Assembly (NCBI RefSeq): GCF_022354825.1
Contig: NZ_CP031168.1
Span: forward strand, 7,926,501 to 7,990,500
DNA length: 64,000 nucleotides
From: Paenibacillus sp. H1-7
GTDB taxonomy: Bacteria; Bacillota; Bacilli; Paenibacillales; NBRC-103111
Reading direction: 5' to 3'
How positions within the stretch are numbered: the first letter of the stretch is position 1; each line of letters opens with the position of its first letter. The translations under genes and the position numbers were made by a program. The notes under the pieces were generated by a model. It ran no database searches. It was given only the letters and a program-made list of their open reading frames with translations, and was not told where the DNA came from. Shown in pieces: positions 8,385 through 16,800 of this stretch.

Positions 8385-10234
8385 TCGCCTCCTCCTTCCT
8401 CAATGGCAGGCTCGCCCTTTTCCTTGTATGGCAGCCGGATATGAACCATCGTGCCCTCCCCTCTCTTGCTCTGCAGCAGCAAACCATAGACTGTGCCATA
8501 CAAATAAGCGATTCTCCGGTGCACGTTGGCAATACCGATATGTGCTCCGCCAGCCAATACGTCCTTCCCTTTCAAATCTTGATGGATGCTGTGCAGCTGC
8601 TCCTCCGACATCCCGACTCCCGTATCTTGAACCGACACGTGAAAGGAATGCTCCGTATCCCGAGACGCAGTTATATGAATGTGCATGAGGCCGATTCCCG
8701 GCTCGATGCCGTGAATCATGCTGTTCTCCACGATCGGCTGAAGCGAAAACTTCGCGATTTCCTGATCCATCGCCCACTCGGGCACACTCAGCTCGTATTC
8801 GAGCTTATCGTCGAACCGGTACTTCTGAATGCGCAAGTACAGCTCGCAAAAGCGCAATTCCTCCCGCAGCGTGACGATGGGCGAATCGTTCTTCAAATGA
8901 TACCGCAGCAGCTTTGCGAGCGACGCCGTCATACCGGCCATATCGTCCATATCCTGATCCAGCGCCATTCCTCGTAGCGTTTCAAGAGAGTTGTACAGGA
9001 AATGCGGATTCATCTGCGATTGCAGCGCTTTGAGCTCCGTCTCCTTTTGCCGGAGCAGCGCCTCCGTTTCCCGCAGCCGAGTGAAGTAGATTTCCTCCAG
9101 AAGCTCCTCGAGCTTCTCCACCATTTTGTTGAAGCCGTGCGTCAGCAGCCCCAGCTCATCCTTGGAGCGAACCTCCAGCTTGCCCGAAAAGTCGCCGACC
9201 TCGACCTTTTTCATAAACCGGTGCAGCCGGCGAATCGGACGAAGCAGGCTTGCTGCGAACCCGATGCCGAGCACATACGCAGCGACCAAAGTGACGGCAA
9301 GCGTCCCAAATATCGTCCGCCCGATATACCCCGTCCCGCTCGTCAATTCCGAATAGGGAATCGACGTGACGAGGCGCCAGCCTAAATAGTGCGATAAGCT
9401 GAACGTGAGAAAATGGCTTCCCTGCTCATCCTCCATCATGGAACCGCTTTCGGTCCGCTTCAAGGTTTCGAAGTTCCGCGCATTGGCTGGCTTGCCGACC
9501 TGCTGCAAATCCGGGTGGTACACATAATGGTTTTGTGAATCGATCATGTACAGGAAGCCGGTTCGTCCGATGGCAACCTTCTCGGCGATTTCCTGAATGC
9601 GCTTGAAATTGACGTCCATGATCATGATCCCGACCGGCTCCAGCGTATTCGGGCTAATAAGCCGGCGAACGATCGAGATGACCTGCTCCGGGTGGTCCTT
9701 CCACCGGATCACGCGGCTGATCAGCTTCGGCGTGCTGTCCTCCGGAATCGTCTCGTACCAATATTCCTGCTCCAGCTGCCGTGCCGAATAAGGGCTGTCG
9801 AAATCTATCGCGTCGATCACCTGCTCGTCATGCAGAACGACCGTAATGTTCGAAATGTCCGAACGCGAATAGGCCGCATTTTTCAGCACCTGCTCGATAT
9901 CCGCCCGGATGCCGCTTTGCCGTATCTCATCCGTCGTCCGCATTTTCAGAAACCGGTTCATATCCGGATGGTTAATTATGCGCAGCGTATCGATCTCGAA
10001 ATCCTGCACGTAGTATTCGACGTGCGTCTTCACCTGCTCGATAATTTGCCAGCTGTACTGCCCCGCCTCCTGCTCCAGCACCTCCGACGACCGTTGGTAC
10101 GAGATCGCACCGACGAGCAGCAGCGGGAAGACGACGATCAATGCGGAGTAAAAAAACATTTTGACCGTCAAAGGCCGGTTTCGCAGCAAAATATACCGTT
10201 GAAACCTATCCAAGAAACGTGTCCATGATAGCAA
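8363..10234 (-). CDS. Sensor histidine kinase, YesM type
   Basis: Membrane kinase of 623 residues: transmembrane segment at about 25-45, a large extracellular Cache-type sensor (50-300) containing V-G-I-M-I-M-D-V-N-F, a second transmembrane segment near 305-330, HAMP (330-385), the His-kinase block with phospho-acceptor His411 in Q-M-N-P-H-F-L-Y-N-S-L-E-T-L, and a C-terminal ATPase domain with I-V-E-N-S-M-I-H-G. The best start is TTG at 10234 with GGAG 12 bases upstream; the first in-frame ATG would remove the first 25 residues. It forms a pair with the overlapping YesN-like regulator. The signal is probably a carbohydrate or envelope cue, by family only. Confidence 0.88.
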   Translation of the reverse strand: MLSWTRFLDRFQRYILLRNRPLTVKMFFYSALIVVFPLLLVGAISYQRSSEVLEQEAGQYSWQIIEQVKTHVEYYVQDFEIDTLRIINHPDMNRFLKMRTTDEIRQSGIRADIEQVLKNAAYSRSDISNITVVLHDEQVIDAIDFDSPYSARQLEQEYWYETIPEDSTPKLISRVIRWKDHPEQVISIVRRLISPNTLEPVGIMIMDVNFKRIQEIAEKVAIGRTGFLYMIDSQNHYVYHPDLQQVGKPANARNFETLKRTESGSMMEDEQGSHFLTFSLSHYLGWRLVTSIPYSELTSGTGYIGRTIFGTLAVTLVAAYVLGIGFAASLLRPIRRLHRFMKKVEVGDFSGKLEVRSKDELGLLTHGFNKMVEKLEELLEEIYFTRLRETEALLRQKETELKALQSQMNPHFLYNSLETLRGMALDQDMDDMAGMTASLAKLLRYHLKNDSPIVTLREELRFCELYLRIQKYRFDDKLEYELSVPEWAMDQEIAKFSLQPIVENSMIHGIEPGIGLMHIHITASRDTEHSFHVSVQDTGVGMSEEQLHSIHQDLKGKDVLAGGAHIGIANVHRRIAYLYGTVYGLLLQSKRGEGTMVHIRLPYKEKGEPAIEEGGGEWRIESC

Positions 10235-10290
10235 GCTTGGCAGCAGCTCCTTTCCGTTTCAAACGTGCAGCTTGAGGCTTGCCTAGGTCT

Positions 10291-10338
10291 GCATGTGCTT
10301 CTGCATGTGCTTCTGCATGTGCTTCTGCATGTGCTTCT
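10291..10338. repeat. Tandem 12-bp repeat, four perfect copies
   Basis: The unit GCATGTGCTTCT occurs four times without change (10291-10302, 10303-10314, 10315-10326, 10327-10338) and is followed by a degenerate partial copy to about 10360. It lies between the end of the GNAT gene and the start of the histidine kinase gene, in the upstream leader of the kinase. Unit length is a multiple of three, but no gene uses it. It is a candidate variable-number repeat. Confidence 0.9.
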
Positions 10339-10372
10339 GCATGTGCATGTGCATCTGCATCGGCCGCCTGCT

Positions 10373-10921
10373 TCAGCTTTCCGGCTTTTCGGTTCCCGAT
10401 TTTCTTCCCAGAAGGGTCATGTCGCTCCAGCCCAATGCCGTTTCCATCAACGTGCCGGAGCCGATTTTTATAGGCTTCTCACTTATGAATTGCCCGCCCA
10501 GCCGCCTATAAAACCCAATAGAAGGATTGTCCGTCAGCACCCAAACCATCATCGAACGGTAGCCTCTCGCCATCAGCTCTTCCGCCAGCGCAGTACATAG
10601 ACGCCTCCCGCATCCGCTTCCTTGAGCCTCCTCCAACAAATAGAGGGCATAAATCTCCGCTTCGTACGGCATATCGGATTCTCTGCACGCGCCGCCGGTA
10701 ACGAATCCGGCAATTTTCCCGTTGGAGCCAGCCGCTACATAAATGATTTGATCCCGATAAGGATGCTCGAAGGTCCGCTGCCAGCGCCGTATTCCTTGCT
10801 CCACCGTCAGTCCGGATAAATGCTTCTCATCGATAATCCCCTTGTATGTGCTTTGCCAGCTTGCCACATGGACCTTCGAGATCGCCTGAATGTCCGTCGG
10901 CTCTCCTATCCTTATATGCAT
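10373..10921 (-). CDS. GNAT-family N-acetyltransferase
   Basis: 182-residue acyl-CoA-dependent acetyltransferase. The acetyl-CoA binding motif A appears as I-Y-A-L-Y-L-L-E-E-A-Q-G-S-G-C-G-R-R-L-C, followed by V-L-T-D-N-P-S-I-G-F-Y-R-R-L-G-G. The start at 10921 (MHIRIGEPTDIQ) has GGGAGGTG 7 bases upstream; the longer frame to 10942 does not. The gene is monocistronic between the kinase gene and a divergent DUF2306 gene. Substrate is unknown; relatives act on amines, antibiotics or protein N-termini. Confidence 0.82.
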   Translation of the reverse strand: MHIRIGEPTDIQAISKVHVASWQSTYKGIIDEKHLSGLTVEQGIRRWQRTFEHPYRDQIIYVAAGSNGKIAGFVTGGACRESDMPYEAEIYALYLLEEAQGSGCGRRLCTALAEELMARGYRSMMVWVLTDNPSIGFYRRLGGQFISEKPIKIGSGTLMETALGWSDMTLLGRKSGTEKPES

Positions 10922-11018
10922 TTCGATGCACCTCCCAACCACTTTATTTGGAAAATGAAGGGATGATTTCCGCTTCAGCGTCTTGTAGTGCAGTAATTAT
11001 AGAAGGGATGGAAATAAA

Positions 11019-11678
11019 ATGGTAAAAAAGACAATCGTTCGGCTGATCGTTTCCTTGCTGGCCTTTGTACTTCTGTATTATGTCGTCACGCAGTACGGAC
11101 TTTCGGATCCGACGAGCAAGGGGCTCCTGCATGTTAAGCTCTCCGAGCCCGACTTCAGTCTCTCTCCGTGGATCTATGTGCTGTATGCCCATATAATTAC
11201 GGCCTGTCTAGCGGTAGCCATAGGACCTTTTCAATTGTTCATCAAGCCCAAAAGAAGAGGTGTCCGCCTTCACCGCGTATTAGGCTATATTTATGTGGCG
11301 TCAATCTATATTAGCGGACTCGTCAGCATTTATTTATGTATATTCGCGACAGGCGGCTGGAAAGCCGGTTTAGGCTTTTTCTCGCTGGATATTTTATGGA
11401 TGGCCTCGACATGGATCGCAATACGCCAAGCCGTAAAAAAGAACATAACGGCTCACCGAGAGTGGATGCTGCGCAGCTACGCGCTGACGTTGGCGGCGTT
11501 TTCTTTTCGGGTATGGCTCATGCTGGCGACTCCGCTGTTCGGAGACCAATTCCTGTCGGCGTATCAGCTGTCGGCATGGCTGTGCTGGGTTGGCAATCTA
11601 GTGTTCATGGAGCTATTCATTGTCATGACGCGTAAGAAAAAAGGCATCCAAACCGGCAGCGGCTTAAACTTGAGGTAA
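11019..11678 (+). CDS. DUF2306 membrane protein
   Basis: Integral membrane protein of 219 residues with about six or seven hydrophobic segments. It carries the DUF2306 hallmarks: R-L-H-R-V-L-G-Y-I-Y-V after the third segment and T-A-H-R-E-W-M-L-R-S-Y-A-L-T-L-A-A after the fifth, whose histidines and arginines suggest a cofactor or ion site. AGAAGGGATGG precedes the ATG. The biochemical function of the family is not established. It converges with the frameshifted YdeI gene and shares a hairpin with it. Confidence 0.78.
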   Translation: MVKKTIVRLIVSLLAFVLLYYVVTQYGLSDPTSKGLLHVKLSEPDFSLSPWIYVLYAHIITACLAVAIGPFQLFIKPKRRGVRLHRVLGYIYVASIYISGLVSIYLCIFATGGWKAGLGFFSLDILWMASTWIAIRQAVKKNITAHREWMLRSYALTLAAFSFRVWLMLATPLFGDQFLSAYQLSAWLCWVGNLVFMELFIVMTRKKKGIQTGSGLNLR

Positions 11679-11680
11679 AA

Positions 11681-11708
11681 GAGCAGCCCTGGACTAAAAG
11701 GACTGCTC
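11681..11708. terminator. Hairpin between convergent DUF2306 and YdeI genes
   Basis: GAGCAG and CTGCTC arms enclose a further CCT/AGG pairing. Read on the minus strand the stem is followed by TTTT, so it best serves the minus-strand YdeI gene. Confidence 0.6.
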
Positions 11709-11739
11709 CGCGCCTAAGCTGCAATAGTGGAATGGGCGG

Positions 11740-12290
11740 CTACAGCCTTTGCCCTTGCTCCGACTTCTCGATCAGCTGCGCAAGCCGCTTGAGCCGCGTC
11801 TCTTCCTTTTTAGCGCTGCCAATCCAGTGGATGGACACCTTCCGGTAGTAGGGAGGCTGCGACTGAAAAAACTCCCATGCCTTCGGATGAGCGCGAAACT
11901 GCTTCTCAAGCGCTTCTCGGCCGGACCTTCCCGCTCGTACGAATAGACGGCGGACTTGTCCTCCTTGCGCTGCTCGAATGCCCGCAATCCTGCCGGATGC
12001 ATGAGACCCAGCCGACTCAGCTCCTCCATCCGCGCTATATTGACGGCACTCCAAGTGCTGCCCGGCTTGCGCGGCGTGAACCGGATCGAGTAGCTGGCAT
12101 CGTCGATTCTTCGGCGGACGCCGTCGATCCAGCCGAAGCACAGCGCCTCGTCTACCGATTCGGGCCATGTAATGCTTGGCCGTCCGCTGTCTTTTTTATA
12201 AAATCCGACCAGCAGCTCCGCAGCCTTTTCGTGATTCTGCTCCAGCCATGCACGGAACTCGGAAGGAGTTGCAAAAAATTCGGCACTCAT
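11740..12290 (-). pseudogene. YdeI/OmpD-associated family protein, single-base frameshift
   Basis: The first frame gives the normal YdeI-family start (MSAEFFATPSEFRAWLEQNH, then P-E-S-V-D-E-A-L-C-F-G-W-I-D-G and S-I-R-F-T-P-R-K) up to about Y-S-Y-E-R-E-G-P-A-E. The expected C-terminal part (A-L-E-K-Q-F-R-A-H-P-K-A-W-E-F-F, then P-P-Y-Y-R-K-V-S-I-H-W-I) continues in another frame. The shift lies at about 11908-11925 and one added base would restore a protein of roughly 183 residues. It could be a real recent pseudogene or a sequencing error. Family members have been linked to bacteriocin tolerance and cell-surface traits, but the mechanism is not known. Confidence 0.8.
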
Positions 12291-12395
12291 AGCTTACGCC
12301 TCCTTAAAGTGCTGTTGGATTTTTATCCTTAAATAACAATTTCCATTTCCAGAGGTTGTTTTCCTTTCCGGCTTCCCTGTCTCGGAACAAAAAGA

Positions 12396-12419
12396 AAAGG
12401 AAGGACTGCCCCTTCCTTT
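12396..12419 (-). terminator. Intrinsic terminator of the small secreted-protein gene
   Basis: On the minus strand AAAGGAAGG pairs with CCTTCCTTT and is followed by TCTTTTT. It lies just after the 93-residue secreted protein gene. Confidence 0.75.
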
Positions 12420-12431
12420 CCTCCGATTTCA

Positions 12432-12713
12432 TTACCAGCAATATTGTGCATCGTAAATGTTAGCACTGTACTCGGGATACATGTACAAGTATTCGTCTGC
12501 AGCCGCCTGAGCGTCGGCATAGTCCTCGAACGGGCCCATAGTCGTGATTTCCGTCGTCCCGGAAGAATTTACAAGATCAATGTCTACAAAATATTTGTAA
12601 AGATTGCAGGTACATCCGTGACACTGGTATCGTCCGTCTGCAAAAGCAGTCGAAACCGATGCCGTAAACATGGTAAAAGCGAATAATATCGTCGCGAGCT
12701 TTTTCATTCTCAT
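12432..12713 (-). CDS. Small secreted cysteine-containing protein, unknown
   Basis: 93-residue product with a clear signal peptide (MRMKKLATILFAFTMFTASVS, cleavage near A-F-A) and a mature part of about 68 residues containing a CHGCTC cluster and a final C-W. It is rich in Tyr and Asp/Glu, so acidic. The ATG at 12713 follows AAAGGGGGTGAT at good spacing; nearby in-frame GTG, ATG and TTG codons upstream overlap the ribosome site. It stands alone between the YdeI pseudogene and the Fur-controlled haem monooxygenase. I do not recognise a family. The cysteines could form disulfides or bind metal. Confidence 0.7.
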   Translation of the reverse strand: MRMKKLATILFAFTMFTASVSTAFADGRYQCHGCTCNLYKYFVDIDLVNSSGTTEITTMGPFEDYADAQAAADEYLYMYPEYSANIYDAQYCW

Positions 12714-12873
12714 CAACATCACCCCCTTTCCATTATTTAGTATATAGAACGAGAATTTGATTTAATATACTCATTTAACATAATTATTAAATATTTCTAT
12801 AAATTGGTTTAAACAAGGATTAACCTTCATACCATCCTCGCTTCCCGAGCCTGATAAGCCTGACTGCCGCCAA

Positions 12874-12903
12874 TTGAAAATGAGAATCTTTATCAAATAC
12901 AAT
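12874..12903 (+). promoter_or_regulatory. Fur box overlapping a sigma-A promoter
   Basis: TGAGAATCTTTATCA (12881-12895) matches the 7-1-7 Fur operator TGATAAT-N-ATTATCA at 12 of 14 symmetric positions. It sits between a -35 TTGAAA (12874-12879) and a -10 TACAAT (12898-12903) with an 18-base spacer. Binding would block the promoter of the haem monooxygenase gene when iron is plentiful. Confidence 0.8.
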
Positions 12904-12949
12904 GTTGTGTGTAAAATGTATCCATTTATTCTAGGGGGCGTACTGATTC

Positions 12950-13267
12950 ATGATCATAGAAACGTTAACCATCGTCGTCAAAGAAGGCTTCGCCGATCAG
13001 GTCGTTCACGGCTTCAGCCAAGAGGCTGCGGTAGAAAAGTCCCCGGGCTTTATCGACCTGAGCGTCTTGGTGAAAAGAGCGAGCAAAGGCGAGGAGGAAG
13101 TCATTGTCATGATCCGCTGGGAAAACGAGGAGCGCTGGAAGCAGTGGGAGCTGAGCGAGGCTCACCTCGAAGGCCATCGCAGAGAACGCGAGCGCGGCAA
13201 ACCGGATTTTGTGCTCAGCTCCAAAAGCAGCATTTATGAAGTGAAAGCCGTTAAGCTGCCGGGCTAG
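12950..13267 (+). CDS. Antibiotic-biosynthesis monooxygenase fold protein, IsdG/HmoA-like haem monooxygenase
   Basis: 105-residue dimeric alpha-beta-barrel protein of the ABM/IsdG type. It has a K-E-G-F-A-D-Q-V-V-H-G-F opening helix, a P-G-F-I-D-L-S-V-L strand, and a W-E-N-E-E-R-W-K-Q-W block with the tryptophan that IsdG-like enzymes use near haem. These enzymes degrade haem to release iron. The upstream Fur box supports an iron-supply role, which separates it from other ABM proteins. TAGGGGGCG precedes the ATG. No haem transporter is adjacent. Exact product class (staphylobilin or biliverdin) cannot be told. Confidence 0.78.
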   Translation: MIIETLTIVVKEGFADQVVHGFSQEAAVEKSPGFIDLSVLVKRASKGEEEVIVMIRWENEERWKQWELSEAHLEGHRRERERGKPDFVLSSKSSIYEVKAVKLPG

Positions 13268-13420
13268 GAGGATTAGCTCGTTCCCCTCATTTCCCGTCCA
13301 TCATCGAATTGTTATGGATCAGCCATTGTCTCGATTCCTTATGTTGGGTATGCTTGATCTCGTTCCCCATCCCGTTTTCGGGACGCTGACGCATTTTTCA
13401 CATCCGTTGGAGGCATGATC

Positions 13421-14398
13421 ATGAACCTATTGAAGCGAAAACGACTATGGCTGGCGCTCCTGCTGCTTGCTATTGTGTACATAACGAACAGCTCCCTGCT
13501 TGCCAAGCCCCGAGACGAAGCCCCGCTGCTGCTGGCTCACCGCGGGCTCGCCCAAACGTTTCATATGGAGGGTATTACCGACGAAACCTGCACCGCTGAA
13601 CGTATATACGAGCCAGAGCACCCTTACCTCGAAAATACACTGGCTTCCATGGACGCCGCCTTCCGGGAAGGAGCCGACATCGTGGAATTTGACGTGCAGC
13701 CTACCAAAGACCGTAATTTTGTCGTCTTCCATGACTGGACACTGGATTGCCGCACGAACGGCAAAGGCGTAACAAGGGAGCATACAACGGCGGAGCTGAA
13801 GGTGCTCGACATCGGCTACGGCTATACGGCGGACGGCGGGGCGACGTACCCGTTTCGCGGCAAAGGCATCGGCATGATGCCGACGTTGGACGAAGTGATG
13901 AGTACTTTTCCGGACCGGCAATTCCTCATTCACGTCAAAAGCAACGATCCCGCGGAAGGCGTCCAGCTTGCCGAATATTTGCAGGCGCTGCCTGCGCAAA
14001 GGCTGGAGCAGCTGACCGTATACGGCGGCGACGAGCCGATTGCGGCGCTGAGCAAGCAAATGCCTCAGCTGCGGACGATGTCCAAGGCTTCGCTGATCAA
14101 GTTCGTGCTCACCTACACCGCCGTCGGATGGACCGGCTATGTCCCCGCTTCGATCGGCCATACCCAGGTGCATATCCCGGAAAAGATCGCTCCTTGGCTG
14201 TGGGGCTGGCCTACACGGTTTATCAACCGCATGGAGGACGCCGATACGAGGGTCATTCTGGTCGGCGGAGACGGAAGAGAAGCTTCCAGCGGCTTCGATA
14301 CTCCGGAGGATGCAGCGCAGCGGATTCCGCACAGCTATACCGGGGGGATCTGGACCAACCGAATCGATCTCGTAGCGCCGATGTATTTGAACCGGTAA
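13421..14398 (+). CDS. Glycerophosphodiester phosphodiesterase family protein, membrane-anchored
   Basis: 325-residue GDPD protein that hydrolyses glycerophosphodiesters to glycerol-3-phosphate and an alcohol. After an N-terminal membrane segment (about 8-28) come L-A-H-R-G-L-A, E-N-T-L-A-S-M-D-A-A, D-I-V-E-F-D-V-Q-P-T-K-D and V-V-F-H-D-W-T-L-D-C-R-T, which hold the catalytic His pair and the metal-binding Glu/Asp. The ATG at 13421 is 7 bases after GGAGG; the in-frame ATG at 13415 is too close. It is probably an outer-face enzyme recycling phospholipid or teichoic-acid head groups. The gene is monocistronic. Confidence 0.85.
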   Translation: MNLLKRKRLWLALLLLAIVYITNSSLLAKPRDEAPLLLAHRGLAQTFHMEGITDETCTAERIYEPEHPYLENTLASMDAAFREGADIVEFDVQPTKDRNFVVFHDWTLDCRTNGKGVTREHTTAELKVLDIGYGYTADGGATYPFRGKGIGMMPTLDEVMSTFPDRQFLIHVKSNDPAEGVQLAEYLQALPAQRLEQLTVYGGDEPIAALSKQMPQLRTMSKASLIKFVLTYTAVGWTGYVPASIGHTQVHIPEKIAPWLWGWPTRFINRMEDADTRVILVGGDGREASSGFDTPEDAAQRIPHSYTGGIWTNRIDLVAPMYLNR

Positions 14399-14547
14399 TG
14401 CTGCACCAGGCCGTATACCCCGCCCCGCACGCGGAGAGCGGCTTTTTTCATTGCCCAACACTCCGTTCCCCTAACACTAACAAATGGTGGAACCCGCCGA
14501 TTTACGATTTCCCTCTAGGGCAATCTGTGCTTTAATAAGAGTAGGAC

Positions 14548-14577
14548 GCAGGCCTTCGTTTGAGAAGAACGCCCTGC
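14548..14577 (+). terminator. Intrinsic terminator after the GDPD gene
   Basis: GCAGG (14548-14552) pairs with CCTGC (14573-14577), with an inner CGTT/AACG pairing, followed by seven T residues. The rest of the 14399-14648 gap holds only the EamA promoter region. Confidence 0.65.
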
Positions 14578-14648
14578 TTTTTTTGTGTTGGATTTTATAA
14601 AGAAATCATACCGGCACACACTTCATTCAGGATAGGAGCTAACATGCT

Positions 14649-15587
14649 GTGGGAACCGCCAATAACAAATGGATGTATGTCATCCTGGCCCTAGTCGTAG
14701 CTTCTTGGGGTCTTAATATCGTGATGGTCAAATATTTGACCGAGACAACGCCGCCCTTTCTCGTGGCTGCCGTACGGATGCCTCTGGCCGGTCTTGCCCT
14801 GCTTCCGTTCGCGCTGCGCAAATACGGCTGGTATAAACCGACGCCGAAGCAATGGCTCCTGCTCACGCTCATCGGTCTTACCTCCATTTTCTTTCATCAA
14901 TTGTTCCTCGCTTCAGGAGTCGTTACGACCACGGCGACTAACGCTTCGCTGATTCTCGGGCTGAATCCGCTCACTACCGCCCTTCTAGCTGCCCTGTTCA
15001 TAGGCGAAAAGATGACTTTCCGGCTGTTCGCGGGCATTTTAGCCGGCTTCTCGGGCGTAGTTATGGTCGTTCTGTCCAGCTCGGGAGAGGCGTCTATCGA
15101 AATGTCCGGCTGGGGGGACCTGATCATGGTGCTGTCAATGCTCGGCTATGTCGTCGGCGGCCTTTTGATCAAAGCGATATCGTCCACCGGCATTCCCACC
15201 CTCGTCACTACCGCATACTCGACCTTGATCGGGGGCGTGATGCTGAATATCGGCTCGTTTGCAACCTATGGGCCGTCGGCGTACTCGCAGGTTCATTTTA
15301 CGGCTATGGGTTGGGTGGTCATGCTGCTGTCGGCATGGCTCGCTTCCTCGCTCGGTACCTTAGGCTGGAACCACGGCATCAAGCTGCTCGGCGCCAACAA
15401 GACCGCCATGTTCATCAACGGGATGCCGTTCGCCAGCATGGTCGGAGCGGTCCTATTCCTCGATGAGCACGTGCAATGGATCCATCTGCTTGCCTTTGTG
15501 CTGACTACTGCGGGTATCGTTATCGGAACGTACCATCCTAAACCGAAAGCAAAGGCGCCATCTCAGGCACAAACGGTCAACCACTAA
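14649..15587 (+). CDS. EamA/DMT-family transporter
   Basis: 312-residue membrane protein with ten predicted helices in two EamA halves (about 8-145 and 155-295). The start is GTG at 14649 with AGGAG 11 bases upstream; the ATG at 14644 is out of frame. Family blocks include L-N-P-L-T-T-A-L-L-A-A-L-F-I-G-E-K in the first half and the mirrored M-V-G-A-V-L-F-L-D-E-H in the second. Members export amino acids, nucleosides or other small metabolites. Substrate unknown. Confidence 0.82.
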   Translation: MGTANNKWMYVILALVVASWGLNIVMVKYLTETTPPFLVAAVRMPLAGLALLPFALRKYGWYKPTPKQWLLLTLIGLTSIFFHQLFLASGVVTTTATNASLILGLNPLTTALLAALFIGEKMTFRLFAGILAGFSGVVMVVLSSSGEASIEMSGWGDLIMVLSMLGYVVGGLLIKAISSTGIPTLVTTAYSTLIGGVMLNIGSFATYGPSAYSQVHFTAMGWVVMLLSAWLASSLGTLGWNHGIKLLGANKTAMFINGMPFASMVGAVLFLDEHVQWIHLLAFVLTTAGIVIGTYHPKPKAKAPSQAQTVNH

Positions 15588-15629
15588 GGCGACGGCTTCG
15601 TTCAATGTGGGAGCTCCGAAAAAAAAAGA

Positions 15630-15653
15630 AGAACCGTCTGCGAGGACGGTTCT
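15630..15653. terminator. Bidirectional intrinsic terminator
   Basis: AGAACCGTC (15630-15638) and GACGGTTCT (15645-15653) form a perfect 9-bp stem with an A-run before and a T-rich tail after. It ends the EamA gene. Confidence 0.85.
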
Positions 15654-15725
15654 TTGCTTGTTTACTTTTATGGATTTTTTCGCAAAACTCCAGAACGGCC
15701 CGTTTGATGAGCAGGGTTGCATTCG

Positions 15726-15910
15726 TTTCGGACCGTAGATCCGTTATTCCGCCAAAGATGGAACTATTCCCATGGTGATCGGACTACAGATCCTTTATTG
15801 CACTAAAATACACTGTTTTCGCACGAAAAAATAGCAAATAGCGGATTCTATGTCCGATCGTACTGCAAAAGAAGCCTATTTCCAAGGAATAGCGGATTCA
15901 GTGTCCGATA
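15726..15910. repeat. Cluster of four degenerate about-24-bp repeats, two inverted and two direct
   Basis: The motif AATAGCGGATTC-N3-GTCCGAT appears forward at 15837-15860 and 15888-15910 and in reverse orientation at 15726-15750 and 15777-15801. Opposite copies could pair to form a large cruciform or RNA stem. It fills most of the 15588-15948 gap between the convergent EamA and LOG genes. No coding potential is seen. Confidence 0.7.
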
Positions 15911-15948
15911 AACCGCCAGCGCTATTTTCCCAAAACAAAGGGTGAAGC

Positions 15949-16545
15949 TTACCCTTTGTTAGCGAGCTCGACCCACTTTTGCCCTTGCTCGATCGGAACA
16001 TAATTAAGCAATCCTTCGACCAGCCGCTCCGGGTCCGATTCTACTACGAGCAGGCCCAAGTTCTCCTCCCGCATGAATCCTTCGCGGACGGTATGCTTCA
16101 GCATATCGATCAGCGGATTGTAAAATCCGCGGACATTCAACAACCCGATCGGCTTCTTATGAATGCCGATTTGCGACCAGCAGGCCGCCTCGAACAGCTC
16201 TTCGTACGTGCCCAAGCCGCCCGGAAGTGATATGAACGCGTCGGACAAGCTGGCCATGAGAGCCTTACGCTCATGCATCGTTTCCACTTCGTGAAACTCC
16301 GTCAGACCGGTATGTGCCAGCTCTCTGCGGAACAGTCCTCTCGGCATTACGCCAATGGCTTGGCCTCCCGCCGACAACACTTTATCGGCTACGCGGCCCA
16401 TCAGCCCTACACTCGCTCCCCCATACACCAAGTCCATGCCGTGCGTGACAAGAGCGTCCCCCAGTCGGTTTGCCGCCTGCTCATACTCGGCATGATTGCC
16501 GGGATTCGACCCGGAAAATACGCAAATACGTTTGATCTCGTTCAT
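15949..16545 (-). CDS. LOG-family protein (nucleotide 5'-monophosphate phosphoribohydrolase-like)
   Basis: 198-residue Rossmann-like protein with the LOG signature P-G-G-L-G-T-Y-E-E (108-116) and the upstream R/K block M-H-E-R-K-A-L-M, both part of the active site that splits AMP-type nucleotides into base and ribose-5-phosphate. Plant-associated relatives release free cytokinins, whereas many bacterial ones act in nucleotide housekeeping. TAAGGAGGTAG precedes the ATG at 16545. The gene is monocistronic. Role in a plant association is possible for this kind of organism but not shown here. Confidence 0.85.
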   Translation of the reverse strand: MNEIKRICVFSGSNPGNHAEYEQAANRLGDALVTHGMDLVYGGASVGLMGRVADKVLSAGGQAIGVMPRGLFRRELAHTGLTEFHEVETMHERKALMASLSDAFISLPGGLGTYEELFEAACWSQIGIHKKPIGLLNVRGFYNPLIDMLKHTVREGFMREENLGLLVVESDPERLVEGLLNYVPIEQGQKWVELANKG

Positions 16546-16709
16546 ATTCTACCTCCTTAATACTTAATACAGTATAAGATGTTTAGGACTCGATTGCATT
16601 ATGAACTTGATTCATCGTCGTTCCTTCATAGTCGAGTTATCCTCTGATGTCAACTACAGGCTCTGCGATCTGCGCAGACTGCAGACTAGACTCATCCCGG
16701 ACAGCCGAA

Positions 16710-16752
16710 AAAAGCGCACATTCCCCTGAGTAAAAAAGGAACGTACGCTTTT
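16710..16752 (-). terminator. Intrinsic terminator of the DinB gene
   Basis: On the minus strand AAAAGCG pairs with CGCTTTT around an inner TTCC/GGAA pairing, followed by a T-run. It lies about 50 bases after the DinB gene. The rest of the 16546-16800 gap shows nothing further. Confidence 0.65.
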
Positions 16753-16800
16753 CATAGCCATTCAATCCTCTAAAAACGGCTTCACCGCACAAAAGCTTGC

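Noticed and set aside
10291..10360. Possible CRISPR array
   Set aside because: The unit is only 12 bp with no spacers and no cas genes nearby; it is a simple tandem repeat.
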